Shown here piece by piece: positions 37,801-49,800 of a stretch of DNA of 64,000 nt; within the stretch, counting starts at the first letter, position 1, and each line of letters begins with the position of its first letter. This DNA comes from Dipylidium caninum (Eukaryota > Platyhelminthes > Cestoda > Cyclophyllidea > Dipylidiidae), in NCBI GenBank assembly GCA_017562135.1, contig QEYB01000841.1, positions 248,001 to 312,000 on the forward strand. Reading direction: 5' to 3'. The position numbers and the translations under genes are program-made. Under the pieces are notes generated by a model that did no database searches, was not told the origin of the DNA, and worked only from the letters and a program-made list of their open reading frames with translations.

Positions 37801-40800
37801 CCTGACTCCCGCACCTATAACTTCTCAGTCTTCCTGTACACCCTCAATAAAACCGCTTCCATCCGGCCGTAGAGCGTTTCGACCACAGGGACGACCCCAA
37901 AGACCAAAATAGTTCTGAAGACCTTAGCAGCCCTAAGTAATCGTATCTTCTTTTCCCATTCTGAGGGAAGACGAAATTGCTTCGAGTCTGCAGAGAAAAT
38001 CATTCCTACAGAAGCCTCCTGCCAAGTATAAACAATAATTGACATGACAGTTTTATTTCGCCTTTAGGGAAAGGAAAGTGGATGCAAAGAGCTAAACAAG
38101 GCAGAATTCCACGAGGCTATGACAACCGAAGTCCAGCCCCGAATGACTCCCACACTTTAATACGCAGTAAGACATTGAGTGCCGTAGTGGATGTCGTCGT
38201 TCTCAGATCCATGGAATAACTCACCCGTTCCACCGATATGCTTCTCCCTGAAATTAGGTTCAATCTGCACGAATTTGTCCCAGAATTCGTAGGCTATGTG
38301 GAATCCTCGGTACTTGGGGAAAATGGCCTCACTGATTGTCGATGTTGTCACAAAAATTATGGTCATAAGCGACTCGGAGGAGAAGAGTTGAAGACCCTTC
38401 TGCTCGCCGCATATTCGACTACCGATGCTCGGTGAGGTGGCTGCGTTGTTCCCGTCGAACACTTGTATATACTCCGTGGAGCACCTGAGGAGATGCAGTA
38501 TGCAATTTAAGGCTTAAGCATGAATCTATACCTCCTCCTATTACTTTGGATGTAGGCTTCTGGATTGGGAGGTCACCCATTGAGCTACTAGACTCTTTTC
38601 ACCAAAACAAGAGAAGAAGAGTCTCCTATTGAAAGAATATTGTGATCAAATTAAACCGGTATAGTTGTGGTAAAGACAAGAAGCGGCTAATTGCCGGCAT
38701 CACTCCCCATCCCTTCACATAGCGGAATACGGTTGGCAGCGTTAGCGAGATTTCACGTACCCTGGTTAGGCTGAGAATTGGCAACGACGGCAGCCCCTTA
38801 GGGACGTAGAGCCACGCAATCGTTGGCAGATAATAGCGTGAAGAGTCTCAGAGGTCTTTTATATAAAAATTAATTTTTTCGATATATGCAGCAGTGCCTC
38901 CTTGAGAGCCTCATAATTCTTCTGGCTCAGCGACTTACCAGCGCGGCAGACTTGATGTCCATAAAGAATGTTCGGTCAGCTTCGTTTTTCATAAGTGTAT
39001 AGAACCTCCAGAAATCCACCACGTTAGTTACGAGTAGATGCAGGAACGAAAACTAGACCAACGTTTCGGAATTTCCACTTAGCAGTGTGAATCAACAGTC
39101 AGTAGAAGTTGTTTGCGCCAACATAGTACTTTTGTGTTAGTGAGTAGTATGTAGCGCAGTGTGAAGTGAAGGCTTGCTGGCATTATACTTGCGAAATCCA
39201 GTCATGTTTACGAAGTATACGGTCACTTGGTGGCGGCAGGATATAGTGGCATTTATCGTTGCATTCCAGAAAATCACGAGCTCTTAGTCTTGTGACTCCA
39301 AGACTATTTTTGCGCCATTGTGCTTTCGAATACGGCCACGGTGACTTTGGCGTATTGGTCCACTGGGAATCTTTTTGTGGCAACGGCTGCACAGACGCCA
39401 GATCGACAATCCACCATGCTTGCAAGTAGTCGCGACTTGATAAACCTTTTCCCCCTGCCAACTATTTTCCCTTACACCCCCTTACACGAGTGCCAAAATA
39501 AGGCTAGTTTGGCAGAATTCAATCAGATATCCAGCCAATGCATTCACCTGATCCTACCCCACTCTCTCTACCGCCACCGCCACCGCCACCGTAATTGTCC
39601 CCGACCTACATGTCGTGATTTATTTGTAAGACTTGAGAATTAAGGTGGTCTAATGCTGTAAGTTTCGAACACCTTTTTAACTAATATCGTTTTAATTCTG
39701 TTTATATCCCACCCACAATTTCACGAATGAAAACGGAGATTCTCTCTTCATGCTTCCCCAAACTCCCTCTTCGGCGATTCATAGGGAAATTCATCAACTA
39801 TGAACGTTGTTATCGTGGAATGACACAGGCAAAGCCGCCTCTTAACAGTAGCAAACAGAACAAAATGCCTGATTCTAATGCCTTACAGCTGGAGAGAATT
39901 AAGTAGCACGGAATTAGTAAAACGTAGAGGGCTATAGGCGTGGGGTTTTTCGTATTAGTAGTAGTTGGACGAGGCCCTGACCATAATGCGTAAAGAAATC
40001 TGCTTCGGTGCCTCGTATTCCCCCAATGGCATTTGCAGGGATTTCTAGAGATTTGGAAAAACAGGATAATTTTTCACTTCCTGCTCTCTCGCCAGCGGCG
40101 CCCGGTCGGCTCCGCCGCCTCCGCCATGCCTAACAAGATCTGAAACGAGAACGGGAGCCAGATCTATGATAACACAGATGTGGGATGGCAATATTGGGGG
40201 TAAGAAATGATGGGTGCGGAATATTTTTCCTCTAGGGTGAAAATATGTGTTTTCTAACAGGTTAATCGGCAGAACGGAAACGAGCGCAATTTACTCACTG
40301 TGGCGCCGATGGTATATCTAAGTCGGGAGTGTTAAGAGTCTCACAACCCAACACCCAATGTCAAGTTCACCGCTCTAGAGATCCGGCATTACTGCCGCCG
40401 TATCGTGCCGCAATGCACGGTTCCTCGGTCCGCCACAGCCCATCGCAACGCAAATCAAATTACTAAACACAAAAAAAACAGCAAAACCGAACACACTTTC
40501 CGCTTTCGACCACCCCCCATCCCCATCCACCCCACCCCACCTCCAACCTCCACCCCAACCCATTCTTCCATTCCACTCGCTGTCCATTACCCTCGGCACA
40601 CTTTGCTCACTGCATCCACCGCCCAAATCCAATGCATTCCCTCTTTCCCACCCGTCATCCTTGAATGGTGAAAAGTTGGGCAGTCGACACGACAATCACC
40701 TCATGTCGATGAGACGCCCTCGCACTCGAGGTTCTGTCGAGTCAAGTGGTCAGTGGAGTATCCATCCATCCATCCATCCATCCACACCAACACCGTTCTC

Positions 40801-43800
40801 TCCTATCGTCTAACACCACACTACCCTCAAACCCTCCTGCAGGTGACGTCCATCTCACCGAGACGACCGGATGGCCACAGGTGGAAGTGACATTGTTCTG
40901 AGTCACTTCCCTCACTCGTCACACCCTCTCCATCACTCATACTAAGGAAGCATCTTCCGCGATGTTGTCTGGTGGTGAGGGGGAGGGGTGGTGCGATGCG
41001 ATGCGATGCGATGCGATGCGATGCGATGCGATGCGATGCGTGGATGTGTCACGAGACAAGAAGATGGCAGTTTTGTGCACTTCCACGACAGTGGGACGAC
41101 GAGGTGAATTTCCCACCCAACGGTCCAACTCTACCACCGAGAAGGGGACGACAACTTGGTGATGGGTGAATAGAGGCGTTGAAGGCCAGGGGAGTGGAGA
41201 GGAGAGAGGAGAAGAGAGGAGAAGAGAGGAGAAGAGAGGAGAGGAAGGAAGGGGATGGGATGGAATGGGATGGGATGGGTAGGGGCGAGGCGAGGCGAGG
41301 CGTGGTGAGGCAGGGCGAGGTGAGGGGAGGAGAGGAGTGGAAGGAGCGAGAGAGGAGATAGAGTCGAAAGAGCAGACGGACGAGCCTTCTTTGCAATCTG
41401 AAGGGGGAAGCGGTGTTACTATCGCGTTAATATATTCCCAAAGTGCCTTGCTAGTCTGCAGAAAGGCATGAAGGCATTCGTGACTCAATTCGGTCCCATA
41501 TAAAAACTTCTCTCGTCAGGCCTAGGAGGAAGAAGAGGCCGAAAGTAAGGTGGAGGAGGAGGAGGAGGAGGAGGAGGAGGAGAAGGAGGAGCTAACCTAG
41601 AACTATTTCCTATTAAGTCTGTACTTCTAGAGGACATTCCTTTCTTTAATGAAGTAATTATTAACGCAGTGGTTGACTCCAGACCGTCCGGTCCACTGGG
41701 AAGAAGGGATTGGCAAGATCCCACTCATAAATATCTGGACTCTGTACAAGGGCGCTTTTTCCTCACCTCTTTGTTAGTCCTTCATTTAGTGTATCCACTT
41801 TTGTTCACTAATCTTCAGCCGACAGCTACAGGCATGAGCACTTTTCTCGGCTCCGAGCTGTAAATGGCAGCCTATTTGGCAATGAGGATTGAGAACGTGA
41901 CGCAAATTCCGCTCTCCACGCAGCACTGCTGGGGGGAGGTACTAAGAGTTCAGCAAGAGTACGTGGATCTGCGGCTTTTGGGTATTTCTGCTGCACTTAG
42001 CGACGACGTAGAAGACTGGACCGGAGCATGGCTACTCGACCTCCCTGTCATCGGTTTTAGACAGTCGTGACACGTTCCAGACATTCTTCTCCCCCGGACT
42101 TCCATATTTGCTGCTTAGTCAGAATTCTCATTCCACTTTGTCAAGGCCATCTCACAGCACAAATAAGAAGGAATTTGAGAAGAAGCCTACTTCGAAGGTG
42201 AACCAACGTACGTATTTAACTGTGAGGGCAGACTGAGATCGAGAATCTCTATTTTGATCCGCTGATTTGGATGTCCCCGCAAGGTGTAGATACACCGAAG
42301 TCCGGGTGGATGGAATCCTGGATATGCTGGCGATACGAATTCACCACGAACACTTCCCGTTTCCGACTTCGATTGGATGAGAAACCGACAGACTGGTTCA
42401 TTTGAGTTTACTCTGTTGGCATTGTCCTCGAGTCGGGTGTTGAGAAACGTCCGCGGTAAGTTTGGAATGTCCGTAGCAGATGCCACTTTTCCCGGATAGT
42501 AGAGATCTGTTTGAAAGTCAGCAAAATAAGTAACAAGTGGGCGTATGACAGCATGACAGTCATGCACCCACCGTCAGGAATGATTTTGAAGGTGCCGTTG
42601 AAACCGAGATTTTCGCCTTGTTCACTTTTCTTTGTGGACGGGGCGGCGAAAAAATCCAAGATTATCTCCCGATGGATGGAGACGAAGCGTTGGGGAATGT
42701 TTCTGACGCCGTCAATGCGCTGAGCCCCACAGAACCGTCCGAGGAGGCGGGAGCGCGCGAGCATGGAGGAGAAGAGGAGGGCTGAGAAGGGTGTTGTCGT
42801 CTTTTGTCCCTGAGATTCTTGGAGGTAGGCGAGGAAGCGCGCTTCCTCTTCATTTCGTGGGTGTGATGAGGCCACGTCAATGTAGACATCCAGAAAGTCC
42901 ATGTGGCAGCTGCGAAAATACACCCACATGGGCACGGGGAAATACGCGCTCAGCCAGATTAGATTTTAATCGTTTACGAGTCGCTAAAGTGGGAAAGACT
43001 GCCCACACTGATAGACACTCTCGCCAGAGTGATAAATGAACCTGGGGGAAGCAGGGATTAGCGAAGAAGGGCAGGAGACGGCATCAACCCTCTCCACCCA
43101 CCGCTGGTGCGGCGTTTAGAGCTACCTCGGCGTCTGTCATTCGTAAACTCAATTAGGAACCGGTGTTGCTGCACCGACAACGCGACAGCGTACCGGTATC
43201 ACGTGCGCTTTGGCACGAGGAATCATATGCAAGGCTGAAAACTATGAAACTGACGTTTCTGTGACGCGTTTGTTCCGTTCACTGTGAGCTACATAATGTA
43301 ACATGCACTCAACATTCTTGCCCATAAATCTTTAAAATATTCTTCCCCCTCTCCTTGTGCAACATTGTTCGTAGTTTTATCCAATCTTTTTTTGTATTTC
43401 GCCGAAAGGAGATGGAAACAAAACTCAATTTGCATTTACTTTTCTCGTACGAGTTAAAATTTGGATCATAGCGCAGCTCAACAAGCCTCGAGAAGCATTC
43501 ACGAGGCATTAGGAGAGGGATTCACTAAAGGGAAGAGTGTACAATGTTAGTGCCAAACATTTAGTTCTGGCAATTTGAGCATTGTCAAAGAGCATATCGA
43601 GGAAGATAACCAGAAGCATCGGCATGCGATAAATGATAAGAAAGCAAACTGGGCTCATTTGTCGGCCCTCCGATTCGACGAAAATACACAACTGACGCCG
43701 TTTTTACACCAAATCATCACTTTTGATAAAAAGTTGACTTTGTGTGATAATGGGAAAAGTTCAAGCAAATGGGTAGGTAAGAATACACCCTTGGGATGCA

Positions 43801-46800
43801 CTTCTTAGCTGAAATTTCATCAAAAAAGTTTGTGGTTGGCATATGGTGAAGTGCCCACGGAGTGATCATCCATTATTCCTTCCAGGCGAGATCCCATCGC
43901 CGTGCATTTACTTGAGGGGAATAAGTTTATGAAGGAAAAACAACCAGCATCGCTCAATCTTACTGCATGACAATGCTAAACGACCACATAATGTTTCACT
44001 TACTGTTGATTAATTAAATAACTTCTCTGCAATATGCGATTTTTTCACATCGTCCATATTCATCTGATATTTCGTCTACCGGCCGATTATTACCTGTTTC
44101 GTATTTACGAAGTACTTTTGTGAGAAAAAGTACACTAGCCAAAATGACATCATAAAGGACCTTAAGTTTTATCTTAATTGGAAATTAAAATTTTTTCCTA
44201 AAAAGACGTACAAAAATTTCCCACTCATTGGAGAACAGTCGCAGAAGCAAATGGAAGTTATTCCGTTTAAATATAATAAATAATAGGAAAAACCGGGCCG
44301 CTCGTTTCGTAGTTTCCAACCCCAAATAATTGGCGCACGATATGAGACGTTCCAGACCCGATTGACAGCGCCATTCAAAGTGAAATGATTTAGCAACTGT
44401 GGCGGTGCTTGATAGAAGAGTTGGAGAAGACGAAGTCTCTGAGGCTTCTTGGCAAGACAAGTGCGTCTGGTTATTTCGAGTTAGGAGGCTGAACTGTTCC
44501 CATCAGGCCGAACTGGAGAAAGTAACGAATCTAGCGACTAAAGTGAGGAGGCTCACATGTCCTCCTTCGGTGGTACAAACTTTCTCCCCCTACTTTATAC
44601 CCTCAATCGCCTGTGGCGAGGGGATTTTTTAGTGTCTTCTATCGCCCACACGCCCATCAACCGCGCAAAATACATCCACCATTTAACGACTGCATCATGT
44701 TTCATATAACGTATTGGCGTGCGGAATGCCCAAAAAAGGGTGAGGATAAAAATCAGGACTGTCACCGTTTATTCTAAACACTGTTCGCCAAAATTCCCCA
44801 TTCAGGCATGTGGCCAATTCACGAGGCAGTGGGTGGTGAGGTGTCAAAATCCCCCGCTTTCTGTGCCGAAGACGGTTGCGGAAGAGAGCTTTGAAACCCT
44901 CGTGGAACCTCACATCGGCCTAGACAAATTGGCTGATGGAACACTGTGACGGGGAAGTAGTGAAAAAGTAAGGAATCTCTTCCCTACCGCATCATCTTCG
45001 CCTAGCATGAAACATTTCATGCCCACTTCACCGTCCTTGAGGCCAAGTGAACGTTCCTCGCCCCAGCGTCTCCTCCGTCCCTCATTCCTCCCCAAGTCCT
45101 ACTACAGCCAAGCCAGGGCGACTGCCAACATAACCGATGTGACGTAAAGAGCAGAACGAGGAGGCCGAGAAGGAGGAGGAGGCGGACGAGTTAATAGGCC
45201 GTAGATAATAAAGTGGGGTACAATGTTACAAAAGACATTGCATTGTGTCCCTACATCGTTAATCACTACGAGGCAGCGTCTTGACGCTACTTGTGAAGCC
45301 GCTTGTTCGCCGCAGCATTTTAAAGCTCAACTAGCTTAAGGAGGTGGCGCAGATGCTGCGGGGAGTTGGGAGCAGGAAATGCGTAAAGTTATGAAGTGAT
45401 GACAAAGTAGGTTGCATTAATAATTCACATGGGTCCCAATAAATCTCAGGTTCTATTTGACGCTAGTTTCCCATCCCACCGGAAGGCGCTGCAGTCCGCA
45501 GCCTTAGTCGGCCCAAATAGCGACGACATGGCAAGAAGTCAGGCTATAAGGAAAGGGTATGACTCGGTTGCACTTACTAGGGGTAGAGGCCTTCAAGGTG
45601 GAAGTGGGCGAACTCAATGAGCACTTTGCGACCGGGAGGAGCCACAAAACGGAAGAGACAGCGACTGTCCGGTGTGAAGGGATCAGGCCAATTCGGAGTG
45701 TAGAAGACACCCGAGGTCTCGGAATCTATCATTACCTCGGAGGCACCGGGGCCGCACGAATGGCCGGAAGGACCGGAGGCTTCTCCTAAGCACAAAATAC
45801 GTACACCCTAGTTGGATTGAAAGGCTGAAATACGAGACGAGTCCCTCTCTGGTCCAATTATGTAGATCTCACCAGGAGACTAAGGTAGTTTTAAGTCACC
45901 AAGCGTTGCCATGGGATGGTGAGGCGATAAATGCGTGACACGCAAGTCTTTCTACCGTCAGGAAATAACGTTAATAGGTAGACATAGTAATAGAATTTGT
46001 GTTAGTTGGCATTTTAAGAAAGAGTTACCCACATTCCATACACCTTCCCCACCCCCTAACATTTAAGTAAAGGCTCTCTTAAGAGTTAATCCTTCTCGAG
46101 CACAAACTGAAAGCCCTGCGAAAATTGGAAGGCCAAAGAAAAATGTCCGGATATCTGTTGGAACCATGTCTCAGGCGGGGAGCTAAAAATGTGGGGTATT
46201 ATGGGTCCGGGTAATATGCAACCGATTTTGTGTACTACCTACAATGAGGCAAGTAGGTCGAACTCAGATGTTATGAATAAAGATGTAAAATTAAATGGTG
46301 AACTGGGTGTCTACCCAACCACAATGCTTGGGAAGAACCAGCAGGGAGGGATTAGGATATTACTTTTTCTGTTCGCAGCTCTCACTTAGGCCGTCCGTCA
46401 CCGAAATACATGAATGTGGCCTGTGTCAGCAAATCATTCGCCATTTCCTCACACAGCCAGAGGAAACTTGCGCAATGTTTCCTCTTTCTGCTTGTCTCTC
46501 GTCTCATCCTTCGGGTTCGGGGGACGAGTGGCATCCACGACCGTTAGAGCAGAGGCGGCAGGGTATGGTACATCAACTTTAGCACTTAAAATTCATTTTA
46601 AAGGGAAATAAAGTGGCGGAAACTGTCACAAAACAAGGGGTTGGAAGTAATGTAGCCAATCAAGTTGAGGTTCTAATGGCCACTCCTTTCATCGGTCGCG
46701 GCAGAGTAAAGAAAAAAAACCAATCGAATACCTCAAACGCAACAAAATGTGCCACTTATAACAAAGTCGCGTCAGTCCACATCAAAGGAAAATGCTGTCA

Positions 46801-49800
46801 CGTCATTGGGAGACTTCATGGCAATCGGGTACGGGCTGTAGCTGTAAGGCGATGAGGCGAGAGGGCGGGGCAGCGCAAGAGTTGCAAAAGTAGAGCCAGA
46901 AAGCCACAGTAATTTTCACACTTTTGACGCCTTTCTCCTTTCAACGACTCTTTAATTGTTTACCCAAAAGCGCCCCCCAAAATGGAAGTTTTAAATTGTG
47001 GGAAAAAGCCCCTCTCCAGGACTAAATTAATGCCCTAATAAAATATTTTACTTCTCCCGTCACCATTCAGTTAAAGGACTGCTTATTGAATGAGAAGTCG
47101 TTGAACTGATGTGCGACAGCCTCTTCTCACAATGCAAGTGGACGGGAAGGCGTCCGTGTTGGTGGACAAACCGGTTCGGTACATCCCACTATCCTCTCCC
47201 TGTCCCAGTCGCCACCCAACAAGCACCATGGTGTCCATCTACTCCGGCCATGAATGTTAAACATATTTAGGCGTTTGAGGTTTGGGTGAGCACTACGACT
47301 GCCTTTTACCTCTGGCCTCGAGGTCCGCCCACTGAGAGGCGCATTTTCCCTAAACACACAGTCTCTCTAACGTACGGGGCAGAGCTCTCAGATTTTTGAG
47401 CCGCCGCAGGGCGTGCCACTTCTGGCTTGGTGGAGGTCCGTCCGGAATTGAGCACCTTACAATTCCACTTTTTACAGAAATCCTGCCTTATGGCACGAAA
47501 AGATGGAACATATCCGTTACTACGAGAGCATGTCTTGGAAGGACGGGGGATAGGAGCTAGAATAAACTAACCGAAAATGGGACTGCTAAAGTGAAGAGAG
47601 AGAGAGGAGAGAAATGAGAGGGAGGAGGAGAGGGTGAGGAGAAAGGCCATTTTCCGCAGGCAGTGAGAAACATTTCACCGCAAGTCTTCATCATTTCCAG
47701 TAATGTGATTCTACTTTGATTTAAAATTCACACCCAGTTGCCTCAAGAAAATTTGTTCACGTCGTTGGTCCAATTCTCTCCATCACCCAGATGCCATTGC
47801 ACGTGCTTTAGCCCTGCAAAGCACTTCTTTCCTTCTGTAAGATTAGTTACCGTTTCGATGAACTCGCAAATGATGAGAAAATAATAACGCGGTCGTAACA
47901 CCGCGTCCCTGTTCAGATTGTAAAGAAGGCTCGCGCCTCTGCTCTTTCGACTCTTTCTCTCTTCCTCTCTCGCTTCCTCCCGCTCCTCTCCTCCCCCTCC
48001 TTCCCCCCCCACCCCACCCCACCCCCGCCCGCCTCCTCTTTTCTTCTCCTCCCCTCACCTCGCCCTGCCTCACCACGCCTCGCCTCGCCTCGCCCCTACC
48101 CATCCCATCCCATTCCATCCCATCCCCTTCCTTCCTCCCCTCTCCTCTCTTCTCCTCTCTTCTCCTCTTCTCCTCTCCACTCCCCTTGGTCTTCAACGCC
48201 TCTATTCACCCATCACCAAGTTGTCGTCCCCTTCTCGGTGGTAGAGTTGGACGTTGGGTGGGGAATTCACCTCGTCGTCCCACTGTCGTGGAAGTGCACA
48301 AAACTGCCATCCTTGTCTCTTGACACATCCACGCATCCGTCCCGCATCGCATCGCCCCGCAATCGCACCACCCCGCCCCCTCACCACCCGACAACATTGC
48401 GGAAGATACTTCCTTAGTATGAGTGATGGAGAAGGTGTGACGAGTGAGGGAAGTGACTCAGAACAATGTCACTTCCACCTGTGGCCATCCGGTCGTCTCG
48501 GTGAGATCAGACGTCACCTGCAGGAGGGTTTGAGGGTAGTGTGGTGTTAGACGATAGGAGAGAACGGTGTTGGTGTGGATGGATGGATGGATGGATGGAT
48601 ACTCCACTGACCACTTGACTCGACAGAACCTCGAGTGCGAGGGCGTCTCATCGACATGAGGTGATTGTCGTGTCGACTGCCCAACCTTTTCACCATTCAA
48701 GGATGACGGTGGGAATGAGGGAATGCATTGGATTTGGGCGGTGGATGCAGTGAGCAAAGTGTGCCGAGGGTAATGGACAGCGAGTGGAATGGAAGAATGG
48801 GTTGGGGGGGTGGAGGTGGGGTTGGGGATGGGGATGGGGATGGAGGTGGTCGAAAAGAAAGTGTGTTCGGTTTTGCTGTTTTTTTTGTGTTTAGTAATTT
48901 GATTTGCGTTGCGATGGGCTGTGGCGGACCGAGGAACCGTGCATTGCGGCACGACACGTCGCCAATAATTCCGATTCCGTAGAGCGGTGAAATTTTCGCA
49001 TGAGGTTCATAGTGCCTTTCTAGACTTAACTTAAGCCAGGTACGTCTCCCGTGGTATACTTCTACAGCTTCCTCCTCCTCCTCTCCTCTCTCCTGTCCCC
49101 TTCATCTCCTCTTAATGTTTTTCTTCCACTTAATTTATTTGTCACACAGTCGAAAAGAAAAGACTTTTGCTCCACTTCTGTTTTGCTGGACTGGAAAAAC
49201 ACAAGGATGTTCGACAAACAACTTTCCTCCTGATCTTCTCCCCCTCAGACGCGTTCTAAAATATATCTTTTCTGTTAGTGAAAGCCAAGCCTTAAACCCG
49301 GGATATCTGCGCTTGTGAGTGTGTTTGTATGCATGTTTGTGCTTGTGTGAGAGGTGTAGAGCGGCCATACTTCTCTGTTCTCTTCAACTACGCAAAATCT
49401 CGTCTCACATCAACTCAATTGGAGTTGAGGAAAACCTCTCCAGAAGGTTGGTAACCACGTTGTCTAGGTGGAGGGAGCGTCACTCCTATCTCACTTAAGC
49501 TACACCCTACCGCTTATTCTGTTCTGAGAGGAAGTTGACTGACTTTGTGTCCGCTAATTAACGGGTGCTTCCCCCTATTTCTGAGGATGATGGGGACCAG
49601 GCGGAGCGGAGAGGGTTTGGGACGAGGATGGAGGAGGGGGCGACGAGGTGTGACGAGAATTGGCGAGAAGATTTCGCGATCGCCAGATAAACTTACATTT
49701 GTAAACAAAAATAACAAGAGAGAGGAAATTTAATTTGGCATTTTTGGCTGGAAAGGACACCTAACTTCGTTGACATCTGGTAAGAAGCGTGAACGGGGGA

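Larger units (their letters stand above)
40366..41430 (+). repeat. Left arm of a 1.1-kb inverted repeat
   Basis: Nearly the whole segment recurs in reverse complement at 47885-48991, with long identical runs. Most differences are in simple-sequence parts. In order it contains a shared edge (TTCACCGCTCTA), a CA/CCCC-rich stretch, a TCCA tract (40761-40783), a unique block around 40785-40975, a GATGC tract (40992-41040), a second unique block, then purine-rich sequence to 41430. It lies in intron 4 of the LEV-10-like gene. Frames inside it do not look coding because they change with the simple repeats. Confidence 0.92.
47885..48991 (-). repeat. Right arm of a 1.1-kb inverted repeat
   Basis: Reverse complement of 40366-41430, with roughly 6.45 kb between the arms. 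It lies in intron 1 of the LEV-10-like gene. The unique block (about 48400-48575) is almost identical to its partner, with only scattered substitutions by eye, so the duplication is recent or the copies are kept alike. C-rich (48001-48030) and G-rich (48801-48848) tracts are inside it. Confidence 0.92.

Noticed and set aside
37815..38045. Possible extra exon of the LEV-10-like gene (reads GFCRNDFLCR in one frame)
   Set aside because: The phase-compatible frame meets a stop before any good donor, and exons 5 and 6 join perfectly without it.
38540..38620. tRNA-like stretch on the minus strand (box A-like TAGCTCAATGG)
   Set aside because: Box B is too degraded and no cloverleaf with an anticodon arm could be drawn; at most a relic of a tRNA-derived element.
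40937..41488. 183-residue Ser/Pro-rich frame on the minus strand
   Set aside because: It is generated by the GCGAT and purine tracts of the inverted repeat and changes frame in the other arm.
48458..48952. 164-residue frame matching a frame in 40405-40671
   Set aside because: The match reflects the DNA-level inverted repeat. The frames diverge where the simple repeats differ, so there is no sign of protein-level selection.
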